A stretch of 32,213 nt of DNA, taken from VRUE01 sp035997045. Lineage in GTDB: Bacteria > Actinomycetota > Thermoleophilia > Solirubrobacterales > 70-9. The stretch covers positions 1 through 32,213 of the forward strand of contig DASYIY010000088.1 in NCBI GenBank assembly GCA_035997045.1. The letters are read 5' to 3'. Each line of letters opens with the position of its first letter. The stretch's first letter is position 1. Positions 14,698 through 21,833 of the stretch are shown piece by piece. Below the pieces are notes generated by a model. The model was not told where the DNA came from, searched no databases, and saw only the letters and a list, made by a program, of their open reading frames with translations. Made by a program: the position numbers and the translations under genes.

Positions 14698-14711
14698 GCG
14701 CGGAGACGCGC
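14698..14711. terminator. Short GNRA-loop hairpin between convergent genes
   Basis: GCGCG-GAGA-CGCGC is a perfect 5-bp stem with a GAGA tetraloop in the 24-nt gap between the convergent peptidase and PadR genes. Confidence 0.3.
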
Positions 14712-14714
14712 CGA

Positions 14715-15236
14715 TCAGGGCTGCGGTTCGGCGCTCTCCATCAGCTCCAGCATTTTGCGGTGGTAGCCGATGCCGGCGGTCAGGGTCAGCTCGGAGGGTC
14801 GCCATTCGTCCTTGCCGCGAACCTCGTCGAGGTAGCCCTGCAGCTCGGCGATCTTCTCCTCGTGCCAAGCCATGCGGGCTTTCAGCAACGGCCCCGGATT
14901 GGCCCCGGCGAATAGTTTCAGCAGCAGTTCGTCGCGGATTTGCGGCGGTGCGGCGGTCGCCTCGCCGGCCCAGGCAGTCAGCGCCGCGCGCCCCTCGTCG
15001 GTCAGTGAGTAGGCCTTGCGGCGCCTGCCCCCCTCCTCCTGGCGCACCGAGAGGTATCCGCCCGTCGCGAGCCGGGCGGGCTCCTCGTAGGCGGTGGTGT
15101 GCGGGACGGGCCAGAAGTTCTCGATCGACTGCTCCATCGCCTGCTTGATCTCGTACGGAGTCGACTCGCCGAGCTGGTCGAGCAGGGCGAGGAGGGCGTA
15201 AGAAGTCGCGGTGAGGCGGATCGGCTTGATATTCAT
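14715..15236 (-). CDS. PadR-family transcriptional regulator
   Basis: 173 residues. The winged-helix domain (about 8-85) reads TATSYALLALLDQLGESTPY, EIKQAMEQSIENFWPVPHTT, LATGGYLSVRQEEGGRRRKA and YSLTDEGRAAL, all PadR signatures. A C-terminal helical dimerisation domain (Vir-like) spans about 95-173. It is divergent from the flavoprotein gene with 58 nt between starts, so it most likely represses that gene and itself, with a small phenolic or hydrophobic inducer. ATG 15236 has no clear ribosome binding site. The start codon lies inside the spacer of the neighbour's promoter, so regulator and target compete for the same DNA. Confidence 0.88.
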   Translation of the reverse strand: MNIKPIRLTATSYALLALLDQLGESTPYEIKQAMEQSIENFWPVPHTTAYEEPARLATGGYLSVRQEEGGRRRKAYSLTDEGRAALTAWAGEATAAPPQIRDELLLKLFAGANPGPLLKARMAWHEEKIAELQGYLDEVRGKDEWRPSELTLTAGIGYHRKMLELMESAEPQP

Positions 15237-15253
15237 AGTTCGAGGCGTATAGT
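15226..15253 (+). promoter_or_regulatory. Near-consensus sigma-70-type promoter of the flavoprotein gene
   Basis: TTGATA (15226-15231), a 16-nt spacer and TATAGT (15248-15253) are close to TTGACA/TATAAT. Transcription would start near 15260 and give a 35-nt leader with GGAGG. The padR start codon (15234-15236) lies inside the spacer. Confidence 0.55.
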
Positions 15254-15294
15254 ACGGGACGAATGGTAAATCAGCACGACCTCCGGAGGCCTGG

Positions 15295-16611
15295 ATGACC
15301 GAGAGCGCCCCCAGCAACGGCAGCATCGCCAATGGAGCGGACTACGACGTCGCGATCGCCGGAGCCAGCCTTGCGGGCTGCGCGACCGCAATCCTGCTCG
15401 GCCGGGCCGGCTTCAGCGTCGCACTGGTCGAGAAGAGGCCCGACCCGAGTGCCTTCAAGCGCACCTGCTCGCACTTCATCCAGGCCTCCGGGGTACCCGC
15501 CCTCGAACGCCTCGGCATGCTCGAGCCGGTCATGGAAGCCGGCGGCCTGCGAACGAGGATGCGTGCCTGGACGCCGTGGGGCTGGATCGAAGCTCCCGAG
15601 AAGCGGGCGGGTCAGGGAGTCAACCTGCGCCGCGAGCTGCTCGACCCGATGCTGCGCGAGGCCGCGGCAGCGACGCCAGGCGTGGAGCTGATGCTCGGCC
15701 TGGGAGCGCACGGCCTGTTGCGCGACGGCGAGGCCGTCCGCGGGCTCACGGCCCGCGCCCGCGATGGCGAGGAGACCGAGCTGCGCGCGAACCTCGTCGT
15801 CGGCGCCGACGGCCGCGACTCTCACCTCGCCCAGCTGGCGGGCGTCTCGGAAAAGATCCTGCCCCACGGCCGCTTCGCCTACGGCGCTTACTTCGACGGA
15901 CCGCCGGCCGCCCCTGACAACACCAGCACGATCTGGATGCTCGATCCGCACTGGGCCGCTGCCTTCCCCACCGACAGCGGGCTCATCTTCTACGCGGCGA
16001 TGCCAACCAAGGAGCGGCTGCCCGAGTTCCGCCGCGATCCCGAGGCCGCACTCGTCTCCTTCATTGCCGGCATTCCCGAGGCGCCGCCGATCGGGGTCTC
16101 GCAGCTGGTCGGCGACGTCTTGGGCAAGATCGAGATGCCGAACCGGGTCCGCGTGCCGGTCGCCCCGGGCCTCGCCCTGGCGGGCGACGCGGCGCTCGCC
16201 GTCGATCCCCTCTTCGGCATCGGCTGCGGCTGGGCCCTGCAATCGGCGGAATGGCTGACCGACAGCGTGACGCCGGCCCTGCGCGGTGCGGAGCCACTGC
16301 AAAGCGGCCTCGACCGCTACCGGCGGCGCCACCGCAAGGAACTGCGCGGACACTCCTTCATCGTCAACGACTACGCCACCGGCCGGCGCCTGCAGTGGGG
16401 CGAGCGGATGCTCTTCGCCGGCGCCGCGCGCGACCCCGAGGTCGCCGCGGCCTTCGACGAAATCGGCACCCGCCGGGCAAAGCCCGGCCGCACGATGGCG
16501 AAGGCGCTGCCGCGGGCGATCGCGGTCAACGCGCGGCACTCCCTGGCCAGGCGCGGGGGTGGCGGCAGCGGCCGGCAGGCCGCGCCGCCGCAGCGCCTTC
16601 CCCTCTCCTAG
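15295..16611 (+). CDS. FAD-dependent oxidoreductase/monooxygenase (PHBH fold)
   Basis: 438 residues. The N-terminal FAD-binding Rossmann motif is DVAIAGASLAGCATAILLGR with G-x-S-x-x-G at 23-28, followed by VALVEKR. The DG motif is VVGADGRDSHLAQLAG, and the GD motif, LALAGDAALAVDPLFGIGCG, binds the ribityl chain. This set marks group A flavoprotein monooxygenases and the related geranylgeranyl-reductase-like enzymes. The substrate is unknown; control by a divergent PadR regulator suggests an aromatic or xenobiotic compound. ATG 15295 has GGAGG 5 nt upstream, inside a CCTCCGGAGG palindrome. The last 40 residues are basic and low-complexity. Its stop codon overlaps the convergent VWA gene by 4 nt (CTAG). 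Confidence 0.85.
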   Translation: MTESAPSNGSIANGADYDVAIAGASLAGCATAILLGRAGFSVALVEKRPDPSAFKRTCSHFIQASGVPALERLGMLEPVMEAGGLRTRMRAWTPWGWIEAPEKRAGQGVNLRRELLDPMLREAAAATPGVELMLGLGAHGLLRDGEAVRGLTARARDGEETELRANLVVGADGRDSHLAQLAGVSEKILPHGRFAYGAYFDGPPAAPDNTSTIWMLDPHWAAAFPTDSGLIFYAAMPTKERLPEFRRDPEAALVSFIAGIPEAPPIGVSQLVGDVLGKIEMPNRVRVPVAPGLALAGDAALAVDPLFGIGCGWALQSAEWLTDSVTPALRGAEPLQSGLDRYRRRHRKELRGHSFIVNDYATGRRLQWGERMLFAGAARDPEVAAAFDEIGTRRAKPGRTMAKALPRAIAVNARHSLARRGGGGSGRQAAPPQRLPLS

Positions 16612-17636
16612 CGGTGTGAGCTCTGGCCGACCTGGGTGGTCAGGGTCACTTTGGGCGCGCCGGAGCCGATCGAGGTCGCTTTCACCGCGAAGTGAAGTTT
16701 GCCCTTGCGCAGGTTCGAGACTTTGAGCACGGCGAAGGTCGTGCTGACCGTCCGCGAGACCTTCAGCTTTGCCGGCTTCTTCTGGGGACGGGAGGCGACC
16801 GCGATCAGGCCTTGGGGACCGGTCAGGCGCAGGCCGGAGACCTTGAATTTGTCGAGCGGGCTGGCCCAGGTCAGGGTGATCTGAATCGATTTGGTCGCGG
16901 CGCCGATCGAGACGCTGTGCGACTTGCTCTGGCCTTTGCCGAGTTCGTCGCTGAACAGCTGCGGCGGTGTCTGGCAGGTCAGCGCGGCGCCGACGCTGTT
17001 CATCACCGACTGCAGCTGGCTCGAGTCGACCAGTGGGAAGTAGCTGCCACCGGTGTCGGCGGCGATCTTTTTCAGCCTTGCCTGGTCTTCGGGCAGGGTG
17101 ATGCCGCCGAAGCCGATCACATAGGTGGGCACGTTGTGGGTGAGGTGAGCTTCGTTGTAGGTACCGATGTCGTGGCCGCCGTCGGTGAGGAAGATCCGCG
17201 CGTCGGCACCCGGGTTGTCGAGGTCGGACTGGGCGAAGGCGGCGTTGTAATCGGTGGCGCCGTTGTCGGCGTGGATCTTCTGATCGAGTGCGGTCCGCAT
17301 CGTCGCCGCGTTGGGCCCGACCGGCTCGGGCGGGAAGAGCGTGTCTGCTCCGGGAGTTTCGAAGAGGCCCGAGCCAAACTCGACCGCACCGAGCTGTGTC
17401 GACTTGCCGAGCGTGTCGATCAGCAGGTTCATCGCCTGTACCCGCAGGCGATTGGCATCGGTGACCTGCATCGAGCCGGAGTCGTCGACGATCGCCTCGA
17501 TGTCCGTCGCCTGCTTGCACGAGGAGGCCGAGGTCAGCGCGAGCGGAGCCGCCGCACCGCTCGCCGGGGCCAGCGGCCCCGCCGCGATCAGCGCAGCGGT
17601 TGCGGTTCCCAAAAGCACCTTGACGACTCGTCTCAT
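16608..17636 (-). CDS. Secreted von Willebrand factor A domain protein
   Basis: 342 residues. A signal peptide (MRRVVKVLLGTATAALIAAG, then PLAPASGAAA) is followed by a VWA domain at about 45-235. The metal-ion-dependent adhesion site is intact: DDSGS (51-55), the Thr of GATDYNAAF and the Asp of FLTDGGHD. The C-terminal part (about 245-342) is rich in Thr, Ser and Lys and looks like an immunoglobulin-like beta domain. A surface or secreted binding role is likely; the partner is unknown. ATG 17636 is chosen because GGAG lies 5 nt upstream and the signal peptide begins right there. Starts at 17648 or 17702 only add hydrophilic residues. Confidence 0.82.
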   Translation of the reverse strand: MRRVVKVLLGTATAALIAAGPLAPASGAAAPLALTSASSCKQATDIEAIVDDSGSMQVTDANRLRVQAMNLLIDTLGKSTQLGAVEFGSGLFETPGADTLFPPEPVGPNAATMRTALDQKIHADNGATDYNAAFAQSDLDNPGADARIFLTDGGHDIGTYNEAHLTHNVPTYVIGFGGITLPEDQARLKKIAADTGGSYFPLVDSSQLQSVMNSVGAALTCQTPPQLFSDELGKGQSKSHSVSIGAATKSIQITLTWASPLDKFKVSGLRLTGPQGLIAVASRPQKKPAKLKVSRTVSTTFAVLKVSNLRKGKLHFAVKATSIGSGAPKVTLTTQVGQSSHR

Positions 17637-17675
17637 CTTCTCTCCCATACCGCTTGAGGATTTCTGTTCACTCGC

Positions 17676-17681
17676 TACGCT
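17676..17681 (+). promoter_or_regulatory. -10 box TACGCT before the PDT-like gene
   Basis: TACGCT lies 11 nt before ATG 17693, which has no ribosome binding site. This is consistent with a leader of about 5 nt. Confidence 0.25.
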
Positions 17682-17692
17682 GACTGTCGCCC

Positions 17693-18331
17693 ATGGTCGC
17701 AACCTCAGCAGACAAGGTCACCGTTGTCACGCTTGGACCCGAGGGAACATGTCACGAGCGGGCCGTCCAGCGCTACCTCGCCTTCCAGGGCGTAGACGAA
17801 TATCGGATCGAGCTGATCGCCGACTTTTTCGCCGGCCTGGAGATGGTCCGCGAGCGGCCCAACACCTTCCTCGTCCAGTGCAGCGCTCATCCCAAGGTGC
17901 ACGAAGTCACCGAGAAGTACTGGAGCGAGGTCTTCGTCGTCGACACCTTCATCTACCCGACCAAGCACCTGGTCCTGCTCAGCCGCCGCGAGGTCGAGCG
18001 GCCGCGCTCGATCGGGATCGTCCCCGCGACCAAGGGCTACGTCGACCTCTCGCAGTGGGAGGAGGTCATCGACGTGGTCTCCAAGCCGGTCGTCGGCGAA
18101 GGTCTGCTGCGCGGCGACTACGACTCCGGCCTGACCCACATGGAGCACGCCGAGGAACACGCGGACGAGTTGCGGCTGGACCTCGACATCGGCGAAATCG
18201 ACACCACCTGGGTGGTCTACGGCCGCGAGAAGCGCTTCAAAGGAGAGGTGATCGGCATCCCGTCAAGCGAGCTGTTTGGCGAGGCGCCGCATCGCTTTGC
18301 CGTTGGGGCGCTTGAGGAAGGCGCGGGTTAG
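17693..18331 (+). CDS. Prephenate dehydratase/decarboxylase-like protein (BacA-type, no ACT domain)
   Basis: 212 residues. VTLGPEGTCHERAVQRYLAF resembles the GPxGTFS motif that opens the prephenate dehydratase fold, and the protein has two periplasmic-binding-like lobes (FLVQCSAHPKVHEVTEKYW; SIGIVPATKGYVDLSQWEEV). There is no ACT domain, and the length is close to that of BacA of bacilysin synthesis, a prephenate decarboxylase. No other bacilysin-like genes are nearby, so activity on prephenate is unproven. The last 23 codons are antisense to the end of the SRPBCC gene. This 69-nt tail overlap may mean that the stop codon drifted downstream. Confidence 0.6.
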   Translation: MVATSADKVTVVTLGPEGTCHERAVQRYLAFQGVDEYRIELIADFFAGLEMVRERPNTFLVQCSAHPKVHEVTEKYWSEVFVVDTFIYPTKHLVLLSRREVERPRSIGIVPATKGYVDLSQWEEVIDVVSKPVVGEGLLRGDYDSGLTHMEHAEEHADELRLDLDIGEIDTTWVVYGREKRFKGEVIGIPSSELFGEAPHRFAVGALEEGAG

Positions 18332-18703
18332 CGGCGGGCAGAGGCCTTCGGCGCGGGCGACCTCGAGCCAGGCGAACTCGAAGGAGACCTTCGTCCCTCC
18401 GCCGGGCAGCTGCTCGAGGGTGTAGGTGCCGCGGGTGCGGCGCTTGCCTTTCAGCCCGACCGCTTCCTCGACGATCCGGTGCGGCGGGTCGGCCTCGATC
18501 ACCTCGAAGTCGGTCCAATCCTGCGACATCGGTGCGTTCGTCTTCGCCTCGGCCTTGGCGCCGACGCCGCTGCTCGGACCGGAGAACTTCCAGTCGGTCA
18601 GCATGTGGTCGAGGAACGACTCGTGGTTGGCGAGCACGGCGAGGAAGTCGTAGACCTCCTCGACGGGGCGCTGCACTTCGACCGAGACGGTGACGGGTTT
18701 CAC
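18263..18703 (-). CDS. SRPBCC (START-like) family protein
   Basis: 146 residues. MKPVTVSVEVQRPVEEVYDF opens the helix-grip fold; later blocks are DWTDFEVIEADPPHRIVEEA, RTRGTYTLEQLPGGGTKVSF and the C-terminal helix with FLKRPNGKAMRRLAKQL. Members bind hydrophobic ligands in a deep pocket (polyketide cyclase/dehydrase and lipid-transport group). The ligand here is unknown. The GTG start has TAGGAT (minus strand, 18716-18711) 7 nt upstream and no ribosome binding site, so it is probably leaderless. It diverges from the ABC transporter operon over 38 nt, hence shared control is possible. Confidence 0.8.
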   Translation of the reverse strand: MKPVTVSVEVQRPVEEVYDFLAVLANHESFLDHMLTDWKFSGPSSGVGAKAEAKTNAPMSQDWTDFEVIEADPPHRIVEEAVGLKGKRRTRGTYTLEQLPGGGTKVSFEFAWLEVARAEGLCPPLTRAFLKRPNGKAMRRLAKQLA

Positions 18704-18710
18704 GGACCCG

Positions 18711-18730
18711 ATCCTATGGATCGCTAGCCT
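18711..18730. promoter_or_regulatory. Back-to-back -10 boxes in a 38-nt divergent spacer
   Basis: On the minus strand TAGGAT (18716-18711) precedes the SRPBCC GTG by 7 nt. On the plus strand TAGCCT (18725-18730) precedes the ABC ATPase ATG by 11 nt. Neither gene has a clear Shine-Dalgarno sequence. Both transcripts would be leaderless or nearly so, and each promoter's -35 would lie over the other gene's start. Confidence 0.35.
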
Positions 18731-18741
18731 GCTGGGCGGCC

Positions 18742-19743
18742 ATGACGACTGGGAGACAAGAGGGCATCGAAGTCGACGGGCTCGTGCGCGAGTTCAAGAA
18801 CGGCCCGCGGGCGGTCGACGCGATCGACCTCAAAGTCGAGGCCGGTGAGATCTACGGCTTCCTCGGCCCCAATGGCGCCGGCAAGTCGACCACGGTGCTG
18901 ATGCTGACCACGCTGCTGCCGCCGACCGCCGGCAGCGCGCGCGTGGCCGGTTTCGACATCGTCAAGCAGGGACCGCAGGTACGGGCCTCGATCGGCGCGG
19001 CGCTGCAGGAGGCGGCGCTCGACCCGCTGCTGACCGGCCGCGAGCACATGCGCCTGCAGACCGCCCTGCACGGGCTGCCCAAGGCCGAGCGGGCGGAGCG
19101 TGGACAGGAGCTGCTCGAGCGGGTCGGGCTCTCGCAGGCGGCCGACCGCAAAGTCGGCGGCTACTCGGGCGGGATGAAGCGCCGCCTCGACCTGGCGCTG
19201 GCGCTTGCCCACGGTCCCAGCATCCTCTTCCTCGACGAGCCCACCACCGGGCTCGACATCCAGAGCCGCACCGCGCTCTGGGACGAGGTCGCGCGGCTCG
19301 CCGCCGCGGAGGGGGTGACCGTCTTCCTCACCACGCAGTACCTCGAGGAGGCCGATGCGCTCGCCGGCCGGGTCGGAATCATCGACCACGGCAAAATCGT
19401 CGCCGAGGGCACCCCGGCCGAGCTCAAGGCCGAGATCGGCCGGCCGACGGTCGAAGCGGCGCCGCGCGAAGCGAGCGAACTCGAGCGGCTCGCCGCGGTG
19501 CTGGAGCGCTTCGGCCCGCGCGCCGGGTCCTCGCCGCGAAGCGCCGCTGCCCGCCTCGAGGGCGGCGAGGCGCAGCTAGCCGAGGTGGTCCGCGCCCTCG
19601 ACGCCGAGGGGATCGCGATCGAGCGCCTGCAGCTGCACGCGCCCTCGCTTGACGACGTCTTCCTGGCCAAGACCGGCCGCTCGCTGGAGGGCTCCGAGGA
19701 CGAGGCCGAGGATGCCGAGGGGGAGCCGGTGAGCGCCGCGTGA
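18742..19743 (+). CDS. ABC exporter ATP-binding protein (DrrA-like)
   Basis: 333 residues. Walker A GPNGAGKST (42-50), the Q-loop region ASIGAALQEAALDPLLTGRE, the signature YSGGMKRRL, Walker B ILFLDEPTTGLD, the D-loop and the switch His region (VFLTTQYLEEADALAGRVGI) are all intact. The C-terminal extension (about 235-333) with LHAPSLDDVFLAKTGRSLEG is typical of DrrA/CcmA-type ATPases for drug or lipid export. It overlaps the first permease gene by 4 nt (GTGA), so the three genes form one translationally coupled operon. The substrate cannot be read from the sequence. Confidence 0.92.
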   Translation: MTTGRQEGIEVDGLVREFKNGPRAVDAIDLKVEAGEIYGFLGPNGAGKSTTVLMLTTLLPPTAGSARVAGFDIVKQGPQVRASIGAALQEAALDPLLTGREHMRLQTALHGLPKAERAERGQELLERVGLSQAADRKVGGYSGGMKRRLDLALALAHGPSILFLDEPTTGLDIQSRTALWDEVARLAAAEGVTVFLTTQYLEEADALAGRVGIIDHGKIVAEGTPAELKAEIGRPTVEAAPREASELERLAAVLERFGPRAGSSPRSAAARLEGGEAQLAEVVRALDAEGIAIERLQLHAPSLDDVFLAKTGRSLEGSEDEAEDAEGEPVSAA

Positions 19744-20519
19744 GCGGCGGCCTGCGCAGCCAGGTCGGGCAGCTCGCCCACCGCTCGGTGCTGCGCACCC
19801 TGCGCCAGCCGGCTCAGATCGTGCCGGCGCTGGTCTTCCCGCTCTTCCTGCTCGCGGTCAACTCCGGCGGGCTCAAAGACGCGACCAATCTGCCCGGCTT
19901 CCCAACCGACTCCTACCTCACCTTCGCCCTCGCGGTGCCCTTCATGCAGGGGGCGCTGTTCTCGGTGATGAACGCCGGCACCGACCTCGCCCGCGACATC
20001 GAGACCGGCTTCCTCAATCGCCTCGCGCTGACCCCGCTGCGCGGCGCGGCGCTGCTCAGCGGCCTGCTCGCGGGGGCGGTCATGCTGGGACTCGTGCAGG
20101 CGGTGACCTACCTCAGCGTCGGCCTGATCGCCGGCGCCGAACTGACGACCGGCTTCGCCGGGGCGCTCGTCATCGTCGCACTCGCCGTCTCGATCACGGT
20201 TGCCTTCGGCTCGATCGGGCTCTTCGCCGCCCTGCGCACCGGCTCCGGTGAGGCGGTGCAGAGCCTCTTCCCGGTCTTCTTCGTCTTCCTCTTCATCTCG
20301 GCGATGGCGCTACCGCTAAACCTCCTGCAGACCGACTGGTTCCACACCGTCGCCTCGATCAACCCGGTCACCTACCTGCTCGAGGCCTTCCGCTCGCTGC
20401 TCTTCGAAGGCTGGGAGATCGGGACCCTGGCCCTGGGGTTCGGGATCGCCGCGGTGCTGCTCGCGATCGGCATGTTCGCCGCCAGCAGCGCCCTGAAGAC
20501 ACGGCTGGTGCGGACGTGA
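19740..20519 (+). CDS. ABC-2 type permease 1 (DrrB-like)
   Basis: 259 residues with about six membrane segments. PAQIVPALVFPLFLLAVNSG, LPGFPTDSYLTFALAVPFMQ, DLARDIETGFLNRLALTPLR and FHTVASINPVTYLLEAFRSL are ABC-2/DrrB signatures. It forms the membrane pore with the neighbouring permease; the two are distinct subunits of similar length. GTG overlaps the ATPase stop codon, and its own stop overlaps the next GTG (both GTGA). Confidence 0.88.
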   Translation: MSGGLRSQVGQLAHRSVLRTLRQPAQIVPALVFPLFLLAVNSGGLKDATNLPGFPTDSYLTFALAVPFMQGALFSVMNAGTDLARDIETGFLNRLALTPLRGAALLSGLLAGAVMLGLVQAVTYLSVGLIAGAELTTGFAGALVIVALAVSITVAFGSIGLFAALRTGSGEAVQSLFPVFFVFLFISAMALPLNLLQTDWFHTVASINPVTYLLEAFRSLLFEGWEIGTLALGFGIAAVLLAIGMFAASSALKTRLVRT

Positions 20520-21313
20520 GTGGCGACCGAGAGACCCGCGGTCCCGCTGGTTTTCGCACGGTCGCCTTCGCGGTCGCCTGGCGCAGCATCCACAACTTCC
20601 TCAGCAACCCAGCCTTCCTGGCGCCGGCGATCGTCTTCCCGCTCTTCTTCTTCATCGCCTTCGCCGGCGGGCTCTCGGCGATCGGCAACGCTCCCGGCTT
20701 CGACTTCCCCAACGGCTACACCGCCTTCCAGTTCGTCTTCGTCCTGCTCCAGTCGGCGGCCTTCGGCGGCGTCTTCACCGGCTTCGGCATCGCCCGCGAC
20801 TTCGAGATCGGCTTCGCCAACCGCTACCTGCTCGCCGCCGCCAACCGCAACGGGATCGTCGCCGGCTACGCGATCGCCGCCCTCACCCGGGCGCTGATCA
20901 CCTGGACCGTGCTGACCACGATCGCCCTGGTCGCCGGCATGAACGTGGCGGGCAGCCCGGGCGAACTCATCGGCCTCTACAGCCTCGCGATCCTGACCAA
21001 CCTGACCGCGACGATGTGGGCGGCCGGGGTGGCGATGCGGGTGCGCTCGATCCAGGGCGGACCGCTGATGCAGTTCCCCGTCTTCCTGATCCTCTTCCTC
21101 GCCCCGGTCTACGTGCCGCTCAGCCTGCTCAGCGGCTGGATCCACGCGGTCGCCTCGGTCAACCCGGTCACCGCCCTGCTCGAGGCCGGCCGCGGCTTCA
21201 TCTCCGGCGAACCGGTCGTCGTCGTCGTCGCCTTCGCGCTCGCCGCCACCCTGCCGGTCCTCTTCGCCCTCTGGGCCCGCAGCGGCCTCAAGCGAGCCGA
21301 AACCGCCGGCTGA
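20516..21313 (+). CDS. ABC-2 type permease 2 (DrrB-like)
   Basis: 265 residues, about six membrane segments, similar in plan to permease 1: FLAPAIVFPLFFFIAFAGG, GFGIARDFEIGFANRYLLAA, then IHAVASVNPVTALLEAGRGF. The two permeases probably make a heterodimer with two copies of the shared ATPase. It is the last gene of the operon; a REP-like palindrome begins 8 nt after its stop codon and may act as terminator or mRNA stabiliser. Confidence 0.88.
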   Translation: MSGDRETRGPAGFRTVAFAVAWRSIHNFLSNPAFLAPAIVFPLFFFIAFAGGLSAIGNAPGFDFPNGYTAFQFVFVLLQSAAFGGVFTGFGIARDFEIGFANRYLLAAANRNGIVAGYAIAALTRALITWTVLTTIALVAGMNVAGSPGELIGLYSLAILTNLTATMWAAGVAMRVRSIQGGPLMQFPVFLILFLAPVYVPLSLLSGWIHAVASVNPVTALLEAGRGFISGEPVVVVVAFALAATLPVLFALWARSGLKRAETAG

Positions 21314-21321
21314 ACCCAAGC

Positions 21322-21364
21322 GATGTCGCACTTCCCGCCGCATAGCGGCGGAAGTTGCGACATC
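21322..21364. repeat. REP-like palindrome, copy 1
   Basis: A 43-nt element starting GATGTCGCA and ending TGCGACATC, with a central CCGCCGC-ATA-GCGGCGG hairpin. About 19 bp pair with two single-base bulges. A related copy follows 28 nt downstream. It lies between convergent genes, just after the ABC operon. Confidence 0.65.
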
Positions 21365-21392
21365 AACAGGAGAAAGCCGGGCCGAGCACCTT

Positions 21393-21433
21393 GGTGTCGC
21401 AGTTTTGCCCGCATAGCGAAGGAAAGTGCGACC
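21393..21433. repeat. REP-like palindrome, copy 2 (diverged)
   Basis: Shares TGTCGCA, the CGCATAGCG centre, GGAA and TGCGAC with copy 1 at matching spacing, but its inner stem is weaker (mismatches on both sides of the centre). It ends 2 nt before the queuosine-salvage remnant. Confidence 0.6.
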
Positions 21434-21435
21434 GC

Positions 21436-21796
21436 TCAGTAGGCGGTGTTGCGGGGGCGAGGGCGGGGGACCGACTTGTAGCGCTGCTCCCGGCCGCGGT
21501 TCCAGAGGAATCCGTCGATCTCGGCGGGTGACAGCGGCGACGATGCGGAGAGCAGCTCGACGGCCTGGACCGCAAGCGCGCAGCTCCACCTCTTCGGGCG
21601 AGCCGTGGACGAGCAGCTCGCCGGCTTCGATCCTCGCCTCCAGCTCCGGATCGAGCCGCAGGATCCCATCGAGCCGCAGCACGTGCGGGACGAGGTTGTC
21701 GGCGAACGCCTCCCAACCCGAGCCGAAGTTGATCGCGTCGAGGCAGACGACGAAGGCGATCCGCGTCCCGCGGTCGCCATCGGCGCAGATTCTCAT
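21436..21796 (-). pseudogene. Remnant of a queuosine salvage protein (DUF2419) with deletion and frameshift
   Basis: The minus strand reads RIAFVVCLDAINFGSGW, then directly AFADNLVPHVLRLDGILRLD and ELEARIEAGELLVHGSPEEV. After a shift near 21571-21575 it continues AVQAVELLSASSPLSPAEID and FLWNRGREQRYKSV to PRNTAY. These are blocks of the queuosine-salvage glycosidase family in the right order. In intact proteins of about 300 residues the DAINFGSG block and the ADNLVPHVLR block are separated by well over 100 residues, which are missing here, as is the N-terminal part. The frame change fits loss of two bases (GC) after ELRAC. The gene is therefore decayed, and the organism presumably cannot use it to salvage queuosine. 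Confidence 0.75.
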
Positions 21797-21818
21797 CTTC
21801 CCTTTAGGGGACCGCCAA

Positions 21819-21824
21819 TAGGCT
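21819..21824 (+). promoter_or_regulatory. -10 box TAGGCT before uppP
   Basis: TAGGCT lies 9 nt before ATG 21834; no ribosome binding site is seen, giving a leader of only about 2-3 nt. Confidence 0.35.
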
Positions 21825-21833
21825 GCCGCCGAG

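Noticed and set aside
15271..17520. 749-codon minus-strand frame across the flavoprotein and VWA genes
   Set aside because: It runs out of frame through the VWA coding region and antisense to the flavoprotein. A GC-rich artefact.
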